Shown: positions 25,445 through 34,480, numbered from the stretch's first letter. The stretch is 52,891 bases of DNA from Ardenticatenaceae bacterium (GCA_030065875.1 JASJCR010000035.1:1-52891), one strand, 5' to 3'. A program made the numbers and translations. The notes: generated by a model not told the origin, from the sequence alone.

Positions 25445-26436
25445 ACAAATATTTATTTTATCCCGGCTGCTCGATGCCGCGCAGCGCCCGTCCTTACCTC
25501 GATTCACTGATGGCCATTGAAGCGGATATCGATATCGCCTTTGAAGACGTGGAAGATTGGAACTGCTGCGGAGCAACCGAGTACGGTGCGGTCCATCGCT
25601 GGGCGTCTCACGCCCTCACCGGCCGGAACCTGGCCCTCGCCCAGCAGCAAACCAACGGCACCAACACCCTGGTAGCCGGCTGCAGCGCCTGCTATCTCAA
25701 TCTGGCCAAAACCGAAAATTACATGCGGACCAACACCAACGTCGAGCGCCTGGTTAATATCGCCCTTGAGGCGGGCGGGCTGCATTACGATCCCGGTGCG
25801 CTGGAGGTACGCCACCTGCTCGATATTGTCTACAATGATGTGGGCATAGACGCACTTAAAAAGAAGGTCGTTTATCCGCTCAAGGGGTTGCGCGTGGCCC
25901 CGTATTACGGCTGCATGATCGTCCGGCCGGATCTGGACAATCGTTTTGGCAATCCGGAATACCCTCAGGCGCTTGACAAAGTTATGGGCGCCCTGGGGGC
26001 CACCGTCATCGACTTTCCGCTCAAGGCCCACTGCTGCAGCGGCCACATGACCCAAATAAGCCCTAAAGTTGCCTACGAACTCATCCGGCGGCTGATCCAC
26101 TCGGCTGCCGAATATCGAGCCGATGTGATGGTCACCATGTGTCCAATGTGTCAGCTCAACCTCGATGCCTACCAGGGAGAGATGAACGGTCACTTTGGCA
26201 CCAGCTATCATGTGCCGATCCTCTACTTCACGCAGCTCATGGGTTTGGCTTTTGGTCACGATCCGGCCGAACTCGGGCTTGGCAAAGAGTTTGTCTCTGC
26301 CCGCGAAGCGCTGGGGCGCATCGGTATCGAGGTGCCGGAAGAGACCGACGAACCAAAAAAGAAAGGCAAACGGCCAAAGAAAGATGATCCCGCCCTGCCG
26401 ATGCCCAGCATGCCGCAGGAGGAAGAAGATGAGTGA
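25441..26436 (+). CDS. hdrB: heterodisulfide reductase-like subunit B, CCG-domain catalytic subunit
   Basis: The 331-residue protein contains two CCG domains, each with the C-x(31-39)-C-C-x(35-37)-C-x-x-C pattern. The first is C10, C42-C43, C81-x2-C84; the second starts at YYGCMIV, then HCCSGHM and MCPMCQ. In methanogens this subunit holds two non-cubane [4Fe-4S] clusters that reduce CoM-S-S-CoB. In a bacterium lacking those coenzymes the disulfide or other acceptor is unknown. An unusual Lys/Pro/Glu-rich tail of about 35 residues (from KKKGKRPKK) follows the domain. It overlaps hdrA by eight bases. Confidence 0.92.
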   Translation: MNKYLFYPGCSMPRSARPYLDSLMAIEADIDIAFEDVEDWNCCGATEYGAVHRWASHALTGRNLALAQQQTNGTNTLVAGCSACYLNLAKTENYMRTNTNVERLVNIALEAGGLHYDPGALEVRHLLDIVYNDVGIDALKKKVVYPLKGLRVAPYYGCMIVRPDLDNRFGNPEYPQALDKVMGALGATVIDFPLKAHCCSGHMTQISPKVAYELIRRLIHSAAEYRADVMVTMCPMCQLNLDAYQGEMNGHFGTSYHVPILYFTQLMGLAFGHDPAELGLGKEFVSAREALGRIGIEVPEETDEPKKKGKRPKKDDPALPMPSMPQEEEDE

Positions 26437-28468
26437 TCAAAATAAAGAGCGCATCGGCGTCTATGTTTGCCACTGCGGCAGCAACATCTCTAACGTGGTA
26501 AATGTTGAAGATGTGGCCGTATGGGCTGGTGAAGAGCTGGCTGATGAAGGGGTGGTCGTCTCCCGCGACTATAAATTTATGTGTTCCAGCCTCGGCCAGG
26601 AATTGATCGAAAGAGATATCGAAAATGAAGGGTTGACGCGAGTCGTCGTAGCCGCCTGCTCACCCCATCTGCATGAGCGGACGTTCCGCACCACCTGCAG
26701 CCGCGCCGGGCTCAACCCTTACCTCAGCGAACTGGTTTCGATTCGCGAGCAGGTTTCCTGGGTACACACCGATAAAGAAAAAGCCACCACCAAGGCAAAA
26801 GCGATGATCTCCGGTGGGGTGGAACGGGTCATCGAAAATGAACCGCTTGAGCCGCTAAAGGTGCCGATCAACCCGGCCACACTGGTTGTGGGGGGCGGCA
26901 TTGCCGGTATCCAGGCGGCGCTTGAAATGGCCAATGCGGGTCTGCAGGTGTATCTGATCGAGCGGGAACCATCGATCGGGGGGCACATGGCCCAATTTGA
27001 CAAAACGTTCCCAACGCTTGATTGTGCGGCCTGTATTCTGACTCCCAAGATGGTTGATGCCGACATCCATCCCAATATCGAGGTCATGACCTGGTCAGAA
27101 GTGGAGCGGGTAGACGGCTACGTCGGCAACTTCACCGTAACCATCAAAAAGAAGCCGCGCTATGTGATTGAAGATTTGTGCACCGGCTGCGGCATCTGTT
27201 GGGAAAAATGTCCCAAAAAGGTAATCGACACTGAATTTGAAGCGGGTTTGGGCTATCGCAAAGCGGTGTACACGCCGTTTCCACAGGCGGTGCCCAAATA
27301 TCCGGTCATCGATGTGGAGAACTGCACCTACTTCCAGCGCGGCAAGTGCAAGGCGTGCCAGATCCTTTGCCCGACCGACGCGATCGATTTTGATCAGAAA
27401 GAAGAGTTTATCACCGTAACGGTGGGCAACATTATCCTGGCCACCGGCTACGATCTGTTTGATGCCCGACGGATCCCGCAGTACGGGTACGGCCGCCTGG
27501 CCAACGTCTTTACCAGCATCGAATTTGAACGCATGTGTAACGCCGCCGGCCCCACCGATGGGGAGATCGTCCTGCGCGATGGGGTCACAACCCCAGAGAC
27601 GGTGGGCATTATCCATTGCGTTGGCAGCCGGGATCGCAACTACAACAACTACTGCTCGGTCATTTGCTGTATGTCGAGCCTGAAGTTTGCCCATCTGGTG
27701 CAGGAGCGCACCGGCGCCCTGGTTTATAACTTTTACATCGACATGCGCACCGCCTACAAAGATTACGATGAGTTTTACCAGCGCGTGATGGAAGAAGGTA
27801 CGCTGTTTGTCCGCGGCCGGGTGGCGGAAATCACCGATGCCGCCCGTCAACCGGGGGAGGAAGGGAAGCTGATCATTCAGGCCGAAGATACCCTGCTCGG
27901 CCGCCAGCGGCGGATTCCGGTTGACATTGTGATCCTGGCAACCGGTCTGGAGCCGCGCAAAGATGCCAAAGAGGTCGCCCAAAAATTCGGCATTTCCTGC
28001 AGCACGGCCGGCTGGGTCACCGAGCGCCATCCAAAGCTCGATCCGGTGGCCACGATGACCGAAGGAATTTTTATCGCCGGGGCGGTGCAGGGACCCAAAG
28101 ATATCCCCAGCAGCGTATCGCAGGGAGCCGCGGCCGCCGCTCGAATCATCGGCCGGGTCAATCAGGGGGAAATCGAGTTGGAGCCGGTGCGAGCCACGGT
28201 CGACGCCCGGAAATGTTCCGGCTGCCGGATTTGCAATACCCTCTGCCCGTTTGGCGCCATTCTATTCCACGAAGATTTGATGGTCAGCGAAATTAATCAC
28301 GCGCTGTGTCAGGGGTGCGGCACCTGCGTGGCCGCCTGCCCGGCCGCGGCCATCAGCGGCACCGGTTTTAGCAACGAGCAAATCATTTCGCAGATCGAAG
28401 GGCTGCTCATGTTTGATCGCCCCCCCGATTTGCTGCAAATGGCCACGGCCGGAGGAGGTCGATCATGA
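26429..28468 (+). CDS. hdrA: heterodisulfide reductase-like subunit A, FAD electron-bifurcating subunit
   Basis: I place the start at 26429, in the ATGAGTGA overlap with hdrB and after GGAGGAAG; the frame is open further upstream only as a shadow of hdrB. The 679-residue product has an N-terminal domain with CHCGSN, an FAD Rossmann motif (GGGIAG, 155-160; ...IEREPSIGGHMAQ), the HdrA segment DCAACILTPKM, and four ferredoxin-type Cys groups: CTGCGICWEKCP (251-262), CTYF...CKACQILCP, CSGCRICNTLCP and CQGCGTCVAACP. Its flavin is the bifurcation site in the Hdr-Mvh complex, sending H2 electrons to ferredoxin and to HdrBC. It overlaps mvhD by four bases. Confidence 0.94.
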   Translation: MSDQNKERIGVYVCHCGSNISNVVNVEDVAVWAGEELADEGVVVSRDYKFMCSSLGQELIERDIENEGLTRVVVAACSPHLHERTFRTTCSRAGLNPYLSELVSIREQVSWVHTDKEKATTKAKAMISGGVERVIENEPLEPLKVPINPATLVVGGGIAGIQAALEMANAGLQVYLIEREPSIGGHMAQFDKTFPTLDCAACILTPKMVDADIHPNIEVMTWSEVERVDGYVGNFTVTIKKKPRYVIEDLCTGCGICWEKCPKKVIDTEFEAGLGYRKAVYTPFPQAVPKYPVIDVENCTYFQRGKCKACQILCPTDAIDFDQKEEFITVTVGNIILATGYDLFDARRIPQYGYGRLANVFTSIEFERMCNAAGPTDGEIVLRDGVTTPETVGIIHCVGSRDRNYNNYCSVICCMSSLKFAHLVQERTGALVYNFYIDMRTAYKDYDEFYQRVMEEGTLFVRGRVAEITDAARQPGEEGKLIIQAEDTLLGRQRRIPVDIVILATGLEPRKDAKEVAQKFGISCSTAGWVTERHPKLDPVATMTEGIFIAGAVQGPKDIPSSVSQGAAAAARIIGRVNQGEIELEPVRATVDARKCSGCRICNTLCPFGAILFHEDLMVSEINHALCQGCGTCVAACPAAAISGTGFSNEQIISQIEGLLMFDRPPDLLQMATAGGGRS

Positions 28469-28935
28469 GTGACTCATGGGAACCGATCATTGTCGGGTTT
28501 ACCTGCAACTGGTGCAGCTACCGCGCGGCCGATATGGCCGGCACCGCCCGGCTCAAGTATCCGCCCAACGTGCGGCTGATCCGCTTGATGTGCTCCGGCC
28601 GTCTCGACCCCACTTTTGTGCTCAAAGCGCTTTCCAGCGGCGCGGATGCGGTGTTGATCACCGGCTGCCATCCCGGAGAGTGCCACTACATCGAACAAAA
28701 TTACAAGGCGCTGCGCCGTACCCTGCTGCTGCGCCGCACCCTGGAGGGCTTGGGGTATGAGAAGGAGCGCGTGCGGCTGGTGTGGGCCAGCGCGGCCGAG
28801 GGGGTCAAGCTGGCCCGCGAAATTACCGAGTATGTCGAAGAAGTGCGCGCTCTGGGGCCGCTCTACACCTTAAAACAGCCGGTAAACGGTGAATCTCCGG
28901 CAATCACCCCAGCCGCAGAGGAGGTGGCAGGATGA
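28465..28935 (+). CDS. mvhD: MvhD, electron-transfer subunit linking hydrogenase to HdrA
   Basis: The 156-residue protein matches the methyl-viologen-reducing hydrogenase delta subunit (PF02662). The family Cys residues that hold a [2Fe-2S] cluster are visible in FTCNWCSY, LMCSGR and GCHPGECHY. It passes electrons from the MvhAG hydrogenase to HdrA. It overlaps both neighbours by four bases. The C-terminal Pro/Ala/Glu-rich tail (residues ~135-156) is not part of the domain. Confidence 0.93.
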   Translation: MSDSWEPIIVGFTCNWCSYRAADMAGTARLKYPPNVRLIRLMCSGRLDPTFVLKALSSGADAVLITGCHPGECHYIEQNYKALRRTLLLRRTLEGLGYEKERVRLVWASAAEGVKLAREITEYVEEVRALGPLYTLKQPVNGESPAITPAAEEVAG

Positions 28936-29918
28936 CCTCCCCCACCAAACCGAAATTTGCCATGTACTGGGCTTCGTCGTGCGGCGGCTGTGAAATCGCC
29001 GTCTTAAATATCGGCCCCAAGATTCTGGATGTGGACGCCGCATTTGACGTGGTGTTCTGGCCGGTGGCGATGGACGCCAAATACAAAGATGTCGAGGCGA
29101 TGGCCGACAACTCGATTTTGCTGACGCTCTTTAACGGCGGCATTCGCAATGCAGAGAATGAGGCTATGGCCCACCTGCTGCGCCGCAAATCACAGATCTT
29201 GGTCTCTTTTGGCTCGTGTGCCATGGAGGGATGTATTCCGGGTCTGGCTAACTTTAGCAGCACGGAGGAGATTTTTGAGGCAACGTTCGGCTCAACCAGC
29301 ACCGACAATCCGGAGGGCGTGCGGCCGCAGTATCAGTATGAAGTCCCGGAGGGGACGCTGCACCTGCCGATGTTTTATCCGCAGCTCAAAACGCTCGATC
29401 AGGTCGTTGAGGTGGATTACTATATTCCCGGCTGCCCACCGGAATCCCACCAGATCGCCAAAGTCATCGACCTGGTGCTCGAGGTGCTGGACGGGCGGGC
29501 GGAGCTGCCCCCCAAAGGGGCGGTGATCGGGGCCGGTGAATCAACCGTCTGCGATGAATGCCCTCGGCAGCGCAACGTCAAAAAAATCACCAAATTTGTT
29601 CGCATTCACGAGATCCAGCAGATCGATCCGGATTTGTGTCTTCTCGAACAGGGCATTTTGTGCAACGGCATGGCTACCCGCGACGGCTGCGGGGCGCGCT
29701 GCCCGCAGTACAACGCCCCCTGTATCGGCTGTTACGGCCCGGCCGAAGGGGTGGTCGATGTTGGGGCCCGCGTGCTGACGGCCGTGGCCTCGGTCATCGA
29801 CGCCCGCGATCCGGAAGAAATTGAAGCGATCCTCGACGGCATCCCCGACCCGGCCGGCTCATTTTATCGCTTTGGCCTGGCCGACTCGCTTTTAAAAGCG
29901 GGTCGAAAAGCGTGGTAA
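28932..29918 (+). CDS. mvhG: MvhG-type small subunit of [NiFe]-hydrogenase (group 3c-like)
   Basis: The 328-residue protein has the small-subunit cluster motifs: SSCGGCE (proximal, residues 16-20), GSCAMEGC, and PGCPPES. A C-terminal ferredoxin-like region follows with CDECP, LCLLEQGILC, GCGARCP and CIGCYGP for further clusters. There is no twin-arginine signal, so the enzyme is cytosolic, as expected for group 3. It transfers electrons from the NiFe site in MvhA toward MvhD. It sits between mvhD (4-base overlap) and mvhA (28-base gap). Confidence 0.92.
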   Translation: MTSPTKPKFAMYWASSCGGCEIAVLNIGPKILDVDAAFDVVFWPVAMDAKYKDVEAMADNSILLTLFNGGIRNAENEAMAHLLRRKSQILVSFGSCAMEGCIPGLANFSSTEEIFEATFGSTSTDNPEGVRPQYQYEVPEGTLHLPMFYPQLKTLDQVVEVDYYIPGCPPESHQIAKVIDLVLEVLDGRAELPPKGAVIGAGESTVCDECPRQRNVKKITKFVRIHEIQQIDPDLCLLEQGILCNGMATRDGCGARCPQYNAPCIGCYGPAEGVVDVGARVLTAVASVIDARDPEEIEAILDGIPDPAGSFYRFGLADSLLKAGRKAW

Positions 29919-29946
29919 GTTCTTTTGGCAAAAAAGTGAAACGACT

Positions 29947-31419
29947 ATGGCAACCAAACGCATTACGATTGACCCGATCACCCGCCTGGAAGGGCATGGC
30001 AAGATCGATATCTTCCTGAACGAAGAAGGGGATGTGGCCAACACCTACTTCCAGATCCCCGAACTGCGTGGATTTGAACGCTTTTGCGTCGGCCGGCCGG
30101 TGGAAGAAATGCCGCTGCTGACCAACCGCATTTGCGGGGTGTGCCCGGAAGCGCATCACATGGCGGCCGCCAAGGCGGGCGATGCGGTGTATCACGTGGA
30201 TCCTCCCTCGGCCGCCAAAAAGCTGCGGGAACTACTCTACATGGGTTTTTACTTCACCGATCACACCACCCATTTTTACGCCCTCGGCGGTCCCGATTTT
30301 GTGATGGGGCCGGATGCCCCGGTGGCCGAGCGCAACATTTTGGGGGTCATCCGCAAAGTGGGGCTGGAAATTGGCAGCAAGGTGATCCAGGCCCGTCATT
30401 ATGGGCACAGCGTCGTCCAGATGCTGGGTGCCCGGCAAATCCATCCGGCCACGTCGGTGCCGGGTGGGGTGCTTAAGGGGCTCAATGAAGATGAGCGACA
30501 GGAAATAGAAAAAATCGCCCAGTGGGCCATTGAGTTTGCCCAATTTAGCCTGCAGCTGTTCAATGACCTCGTGTTGGGCAACGATCAATACGTCGACCTG
30601 ATTCTGGGCGATATTTACACCGATCGGACCCACTACATGGGGCTGGTTGACGAGCAAAATCGGGTTAACTTTTACGAGGGGCAAATCAGCATCGTCGATC
30701 CTGACGGCCGGCGGCTCGGCAAGTACCACCCGCGTGATTACCGGGATTGGATTGCCGAACACGTGGAGCCGTGGACCTATCTCAAATTCCCGTATCTGAA
30801 ACAGGTCGGGTGGAAAGGGTTTGTCGACGGCAATGATTCGGGCGTGTATATGGCTACCCCGCTTTCGCGTCTGAACGCGGCCGACGGGATGGCCACCCCC
30901 CTGGCCCAGGAAAAGTACGAGGAATTTTATGCCAAGTTAGGGGGCAAACCGGTTCATCAGCGGCTGGCCACCCACTGGGCGCGGCTGATTGAGCTGCTTT
31001 ATGCGGCCGAGCGCATGCTCGAATTGGCCACCGATCCGGAAATCACCTCCGACGACATTCGCACCGTGCCCACAGCCACACCAACGGAAGGGGTGGGCAC
31101 GGTGGAAGCGCCGCGCGGAACGTTAACCCATCATTACTGGACTGACGAACGCGGTATTTTAACCAAAGTCAATTTAATCGTTGGCACGACCAATAATTAC
31201 GCGCCGATTACGATGTCGATCAAAAAAGCGGCCTCAAATCTGATCAAGAAAGGCACCGTGGTCAATGAGGGGCTGCTCAATATGATCGAAATGGCATTCC
31301 GCGCCTACGACCCTTGTTTTGGCTGCGCCACCCATTCGCTGCCCGGCCAGATGCCGCTGGAAGTGACCATTCATGACGCGGACAGGCAGGTAGTTGATGT
31401 GCTCAAACAATTTTGCTGA
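29947..31419 (+). CDS. mvhA: MvhA-type large (catalytic) subunit of [NiFe]-hydrogenase, group 3c-like
   Basis: The 490-residue protein binds the Ni-Fe(CN)2CO centre through the L1 motif R61-ICGVCPEAH (Cys63, Cys66) and the L2 motif DPCFGCATH (Cys457, Cys460, His463). Both are complete, so it should be active. A 27-residue extension after His463 (SLPGQMPLEV...) is the usual C-terminal peptide removed by a maturation protease once nickel is in place; that protease is encoded next, overlapping this gene. Group 3c is assigned from the Hdr-Mvh gene neighbourhood. No hyp maturation genes are in the window. Confidence 0.94.
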   Translation: MATKRITIDPITRLEGHGKIDIFLNEEGDVANTYFQIPELRGFERFCVGRPVEEMPLLTNRICGVCPEAHHMAAAKAGDAVYHVDPPSAAKKLRELLYMGFYFTDHTTHFYALGGPDFVMGPDAPVAERNILGVIRKVGLEIGSKVIQARHYGHSVVQMLGARQIHPATSVPGGVLKGLNEDERQEIEKIAQWAIEFAQFSLQLFNDLVLGNDQYVDLILGDIYTDRTHYMGLVDEQNRVNFYEGQISIVDPDGRRLGKYHPRDYRDWIAEHVEPWTYLKFPYLKQVGWKGFVDGNDSGVYMATPLSRLNAADGMATPLAQEKYEEFYAKLGGKPVHQRLATHWARLIELLYAAERMLELATDPEITSDDIRTVPTATPTEGVGTVEAPRGTLTHHYWTDERGILTKVNLIVGTTNNYAPITMSIKKAASNLIKKGTVVNEGLLNMIEMAFRAYDPCFGCATHSLPGQMPLEVTIHDADRQVVDVLKQFC

Positions 31420-31918
31420 TCGCCAGCTCGATCATCCTGCCACAACCCTGCTCATCGGCCTGGGTAATCCGATTCTGGGTGATGACGGTATCGGCTGGCG
31501 GGTGATTGAAGCGGTTCAATCACAAATTACCGATCCGGCCGTGACGGTGCGCCGCTTTTCGCTGGGAGGGCTGAGCCTCATGGAGCAGATGATCGGCTAT
31601 CAGCGGGTGATCCTCGTGGATTCGATTCAAACCAGCGGTGGCTCATGCGGCGAGGTGATGTGGTTTCCGCTGGCGGCACTGCCCAACCCGTCGACCGGTC
31701 ACTCAACCGCAGCCCACGACACCTCGCTGCAAACCGCCCTGGAAGTCGGCCGGAATTTAGGCGCAAATTTGCCCGAGCATATCACCATCGTGGCCATCGA
31801 AGCGGAGCGGGTTTTTGATTTTTCAGATGAGCTGTCTCCCGCGGTCGCCGCGGCGATTCCGGAGGCGGTAGAAACGGTATTGAAGCTACTGGCCGAACCT
31901 GTCGCGGCCGTTTTTTAA
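31397..31918 (+). CDS. hydrogenase maturation protease (HycI/HyaD family)
   Basis: The roughly 173-residue protein starts at the ATG at 31397 (a TTG lies one codon earlier), inside the end of mvhA. The family nickel-sensing residues are in GLGNPILGDDGIGW (Asp), VILVDSI (Asp) and TAAHDTSLQTAL (His). It cleaves the MvhA C-terminal peptide after nickel insertion. The last bases (TTTTTTAA) form the start of repeat R5, so its stop codon belongs to the repeat. It is the last gene of the tight operon. Confidence 0.9.
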   Translation: MCSNNFADRQLDHPATTLLIGLGNPILGDDGIGWRVIEAVQSQITDPAVTVRRFSLGGLSLMEQMIGYQRVILVDSIQTSGGSCGEVMWFPLAALPNPSTGHSTAAHDTSLQTALEVGRNLGANLPEHITIVAIEAERVFDFSDELSPAVAAAIPEAVETVLKLLAEPVAAVF

Positions 31919-32062
31919 GTAGATTACAAAAAGTCTCATCATTAAAATTATCCGCAGACCCCGTAGGGGTGAACCGTAGGTTCGCAAATGGCCGCAGATT
32001 TTCTCTGTAATCTGCGAAATCTGTGGACAAATTATTTTTGAAAAATCTTTTGTACAGCATAA
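31914..32062. repeat. dispersed palindromic repeat, copy R5 (full length)
   Basis: The left end TTAAGTAGATTACAAAAAG contains the protease gene's stop. The right end, on the other strand, reads TTATGCTGTACAAAAG. The core has ATCCGCAGA, GGCCGCAGATTTTCTCTG, TAATCTGCGAAATCTG and the extra hairpin GAACCGTAGGTTC. The AAGGAG ribosome-binding site of the next gene lies exactly at the right border. Confidence 0.8.
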
Positions 32063-32074
32063 GGAGAACCAATC

Positions 32075-32548
32075 ATGGTGTCCACAGAATTATTGCGACG
32101 CTTTCCATTTTTTGGCTTTCTTTCCCCTCTGGAACTGCGCGAGGTGGCCTTTATTACCGACGAGATTCATGCAGAAGCGGGCAGCTCGCTGTTCGAGATG
32201 GGAGAGGAGGCCCGGAGCCTGTTTTTCCTTATCGATGGTGAGATCGAGCTGCACTATATTGTCATTGATGAGCACGAGCCGCAGCTGCGGAAGGATTTCC
32301 TGGTGGGCACGGTAAATCCCGGTGAAGTTGTGGGTATTTCGGCCATCATTCCTCCCCACCGGCTGACGGCCACCGCCTATGTGCTGTCCAACAGTCACCT
32401 GCTGCGCATCGACGCCTGGGCGCTGCGCGAGCTGTGTAAGGTGGATCACGACATGGCGGTTGGGTTTGATCGGGCCGTATTAAAAGCCACGATGGAGCGG
32501 CTGCAGTTTACGCGTATCCAGCTGGCCGCGGCGACCGCGCCTTTGTAA
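32075..32548 (+). CDS. stand-alone cyclic-nucleotide-binding-domain protein
   Basis: The 157-residue protein is a single CNBD of the CRP/PKA type: LLRRFPFFGFLSPLELREVA, then SLFEMGEEARSLFFLIDGEIEL, and a phosphate-binding cassette GEVVGISAIIPPHRLTATA with the conserved Arg. There is no C-terminal helix-turn-helix, so it is not a DNA-binding CRP; it may regulate a partner protein. It follows the hydrogenase operon on the same strand after repeat R5, with a good AAGGAG site. The pairing may reflect second-messenger or redox control of the hydrogenase, but that is speculation. Confidence 0.8.
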   Translation: MVSTELLRRFPFFGFLSPLELREVAFITDEIHAEAGSSLFEMGEEARSLFFLIDGEIELHYIVIDEHEPQLRKDFLVGTVNPGEVVGISAIIPPHRLTATAYVLSNSHLLRIDAWALRELCKVDHDMAVGFDRAVLKATMERLQFTRIQLAAATAPL

Positions 32549-32659
32549 TATTCACCGCAAAGCACGTAAAGTCTGTGAGCTGGCCAGGAAAAGGCGTCCC
32601 TTACGGTGAACAGCGATATTGCTTGATCGTGGGGTGCTCTCTTAGCCTGCAGTGACCTC

Positions 32660-34480
32660 TTAGCGAGTAATTACGGGTAAAAACAACTTAATTTTTGCTT
32701 CCTCCACAAATAAGGCAAATTCAGTTAAATGACAGATTGGCACCTGCACGATATTTTGATTCAGATCGCGAATGTAACTGCCGCAGGCCGCATCAACCCA
32801 ATCAGACCCATCCCAATAATGAAGATAAAGAGCAGATTCAGAAAATTCACCAAAATCGCTATCCTCGTATTTGATGGAAACAGTCACAGGGTTTTCAAAG
32901 ATAAACTCAGGAATAAGTGTGCCGTTCGATTCATATGCATTAAATTCAAAGGCATGATTGGCAAACGTGAATCCCTCAGGACCGAATTCAGGATAATAGG
33001 GATAGATTTTTAATATCCTTGTTTCGGTCACCGATCCGGCTGGCAAATCTACCGTGACGTTTGTATTTTCAGTATCGGTGTAGACAAGCTGAGCAGCAAA
33101 ACTGGGAGATACCCATGCGATCTCAGCACGATTTCCCATAAAATCAATATCTGTCTGATCTGGTGGGACGGAAACCATTTTGACCGTTGGCGTAAACTCA
33201 TGATCAGCCGATCGCGGAAGAACGCTGAAGGTTCCAGTAATAAGATTGGTTATTGTGTAAAATCCATTGACATCCGTCTGCATTGAAGTTCCCCCATAAG
33301 ATGAGGAAGTAGAAGCGGATAAGTAAGCATTTGTTAAGGTATCGACGATCAACTGGCCAGAAATTGAATGTCCCCCACTGCACAAAACGCTTGTTCCATA
33401 TCCATCCCCAATGCCGTCAAACCATGTAATGAATAGATCCTCATTGGGCATACACAAACCCGTATTTTCAAAACGGAATGTATTCATGTTGTTCGCGGCC
33501 GCCAATCCGGCCGGTACTTCACCAGTTAAACCTGGATTATATTTGAGTTCAAGCCAGTTAAGCTTTGTCAAACCGGCCATCGAGGCAGGTAGAGAGCCGG
33601 TCAAATCATTGTAAGGCAAATATAAGGTTGTCAACTCCCCTAAATCGCCAATGCCCGAGGGAATTGGCCCGTGCAATCCGGTCTGACCGAGATTAAGCGT
33701 TCGCAGATTGGCGGCATTCCCAATATTTTGCGGGAGGGACCAATCCAGAGTGGGGTTATTGTACAGGTTGACAAATTCAAGCGTAGAGATGTCCCACAAA
33801 CCAGAAGGAACTGTCCCAGTTAGCTTAGTTTGAATCATATACAGTTGCTCAAGCTGTTGGAAGTTAGAAATCCAGGTCGGAAATTCACCGGTAAAGTCGT
33901 TATCGGCCAATTCAAAGATTTGCATATCGGTAAGATTTCCCAGAGAAGTGGGAATTTCTCCGGACAGATCATTCCAGGATAAATCAAGCTTTGTCGTTCG
34001 AGTCAGGTCCCCAATCTGCGAGGGTATTGTCCCGGTTAGCTGATTGAAACCTAAATCGAGATTTTCAAGTAAAACAAGCTGCCCAATTTCTGGCGGGATT
34101 GTTCCAATTAACTGATTTCCACCTAGATTAAGAGCTACAAGATGAGTCAGTTGATTGATTTCAGTTGGAATTGGTCCACTCAGGTTGTTTGATTCAAGGT
34201 TTAAAAAATCAACCTCATTCGGATTATAGAAACAGATAACACCATACCAGTTACACGGGTTTGTATCCTCAAGCCAATTGGTATCATCGGTCCATTGACT
34301 CCCTTCTGTGGAGTTATACAAAGCGACCAACGCTTCGCATTCAGCTACAGAAACATTCGTCACGGTATCGCAAAAGCCAGCTGCTTCAATCTGAGGTGTC
34401 TCTGCGGAGAGCATGCCAAAGAACAAAAGAAAAGATCCTACTGCAAGGAAGCTGGAAAAAATGATGGTCCGAACTCTCAT
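32660..34480 (-). CDS. secreted leucine-rich-repeat protein, plant-type LRR
   Basis: The 606-residue protein has a signal peptide (residues 1-~34). A capping region like plant LRRNT domains follows (CEALVALYNSTEGSQWTDD, then NPCNWYGVICF). About ten LRRs of the plant-specific scheme (L-x2-L-x-L-x2-N-x-L-[TS]-G-x-[IL]-P) run from residue ~85 to ~345. An Ig-like carboxypeptidase-regulatory stretch (~385-450), a ZU5-like or beta domain and the end KLFLPVITR complete it. It should be extracellular and bind proteins or glycans. It is AT-richer than most neighbours. AAAGGAGG precedes the start. The gene is transcribed toward the CNBD gene, with which it converges. Confidence 0.82.
   Translation of the reverse strand: MRVRTIIFSSFLAVGSFLLFFGMLSAETPQIEAAGFCDTVTNVSVAECEALVALYNSTEGSQWTDDTNWLEDTNPCNWYGVICFYNPNEVDFLNLESNNLSGPIPTEINQLTHLVALNLGGNQLIGTIPPEIGQLVLLENLDLGFNQLTGTIPSQIGDLTRTTKLDLSWNDLSGEIPTSLGNLTDMQIFELADNDFTGEFPTWISNFQQLEQLYMIQTKLTGTVPSGLWDISTLEFVNLYNNPTLDWSLPQNIGNAANLRTLNLGQTGLHGPIPSGIGDLGELTTLYLPYNDLTGSLPASMAGLTKLNWLELKYNPGLTGEVPAGLAAANNMNTFRFENTGLCMPNEDLFITWFDGIGDGYGTSVLCSGGHSISGQLIVDTLTNAYLSASTSSSYGGTSMQTDVNGFYTITNLITGTFSVLPRSADHEFTPTVKMVSVPPDQTDIDFMGNRAEIAWVSPSFAAQLVYTDTENTNVTVDLPAGSVTETRILKIYPYYPEFGPEGFTFANHAFEFNAYESNGTLIPEFIFENPVTVSIKYEDSDFGEFSESALYLHYWDGSDWVDAACGSYIRDLNQNIVQVPICHLTEFALFVEEAKIKLFLPVITR

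Noticed and set aside
26195..26428. 78-codon N-terminal extension of hdrA
   Set aside because: It is a shadow of hdrB; the ATG at 26429 has a ribosome-binding site and gives the normal HdrA N-terminus.
27095..28030. 311-codon minus-strand frame inside hdrA
   Set aside because: Antisense shadow caused by GC codon bias; hdrA has all its FAD and Fe-S motifs on the plus strand. The same holds for 25504-26259 (inside hdrB) and 14799-15296 (inside trkH).
26429..28468. Selenocysteine in HdrA or MvhD/MvhA as in some methanogens
   Set aside because: All expected positions are encoded by Cys codons and no in-frame TGA interrupts the genes.
32549..32659. Terminator or repeat between the CNBD and LRR genes
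   Set aside because: A TTCACCG/CGGTGAA pairing exists but is only seven bases with a long loop, and no U-tract follows; too weak to call.
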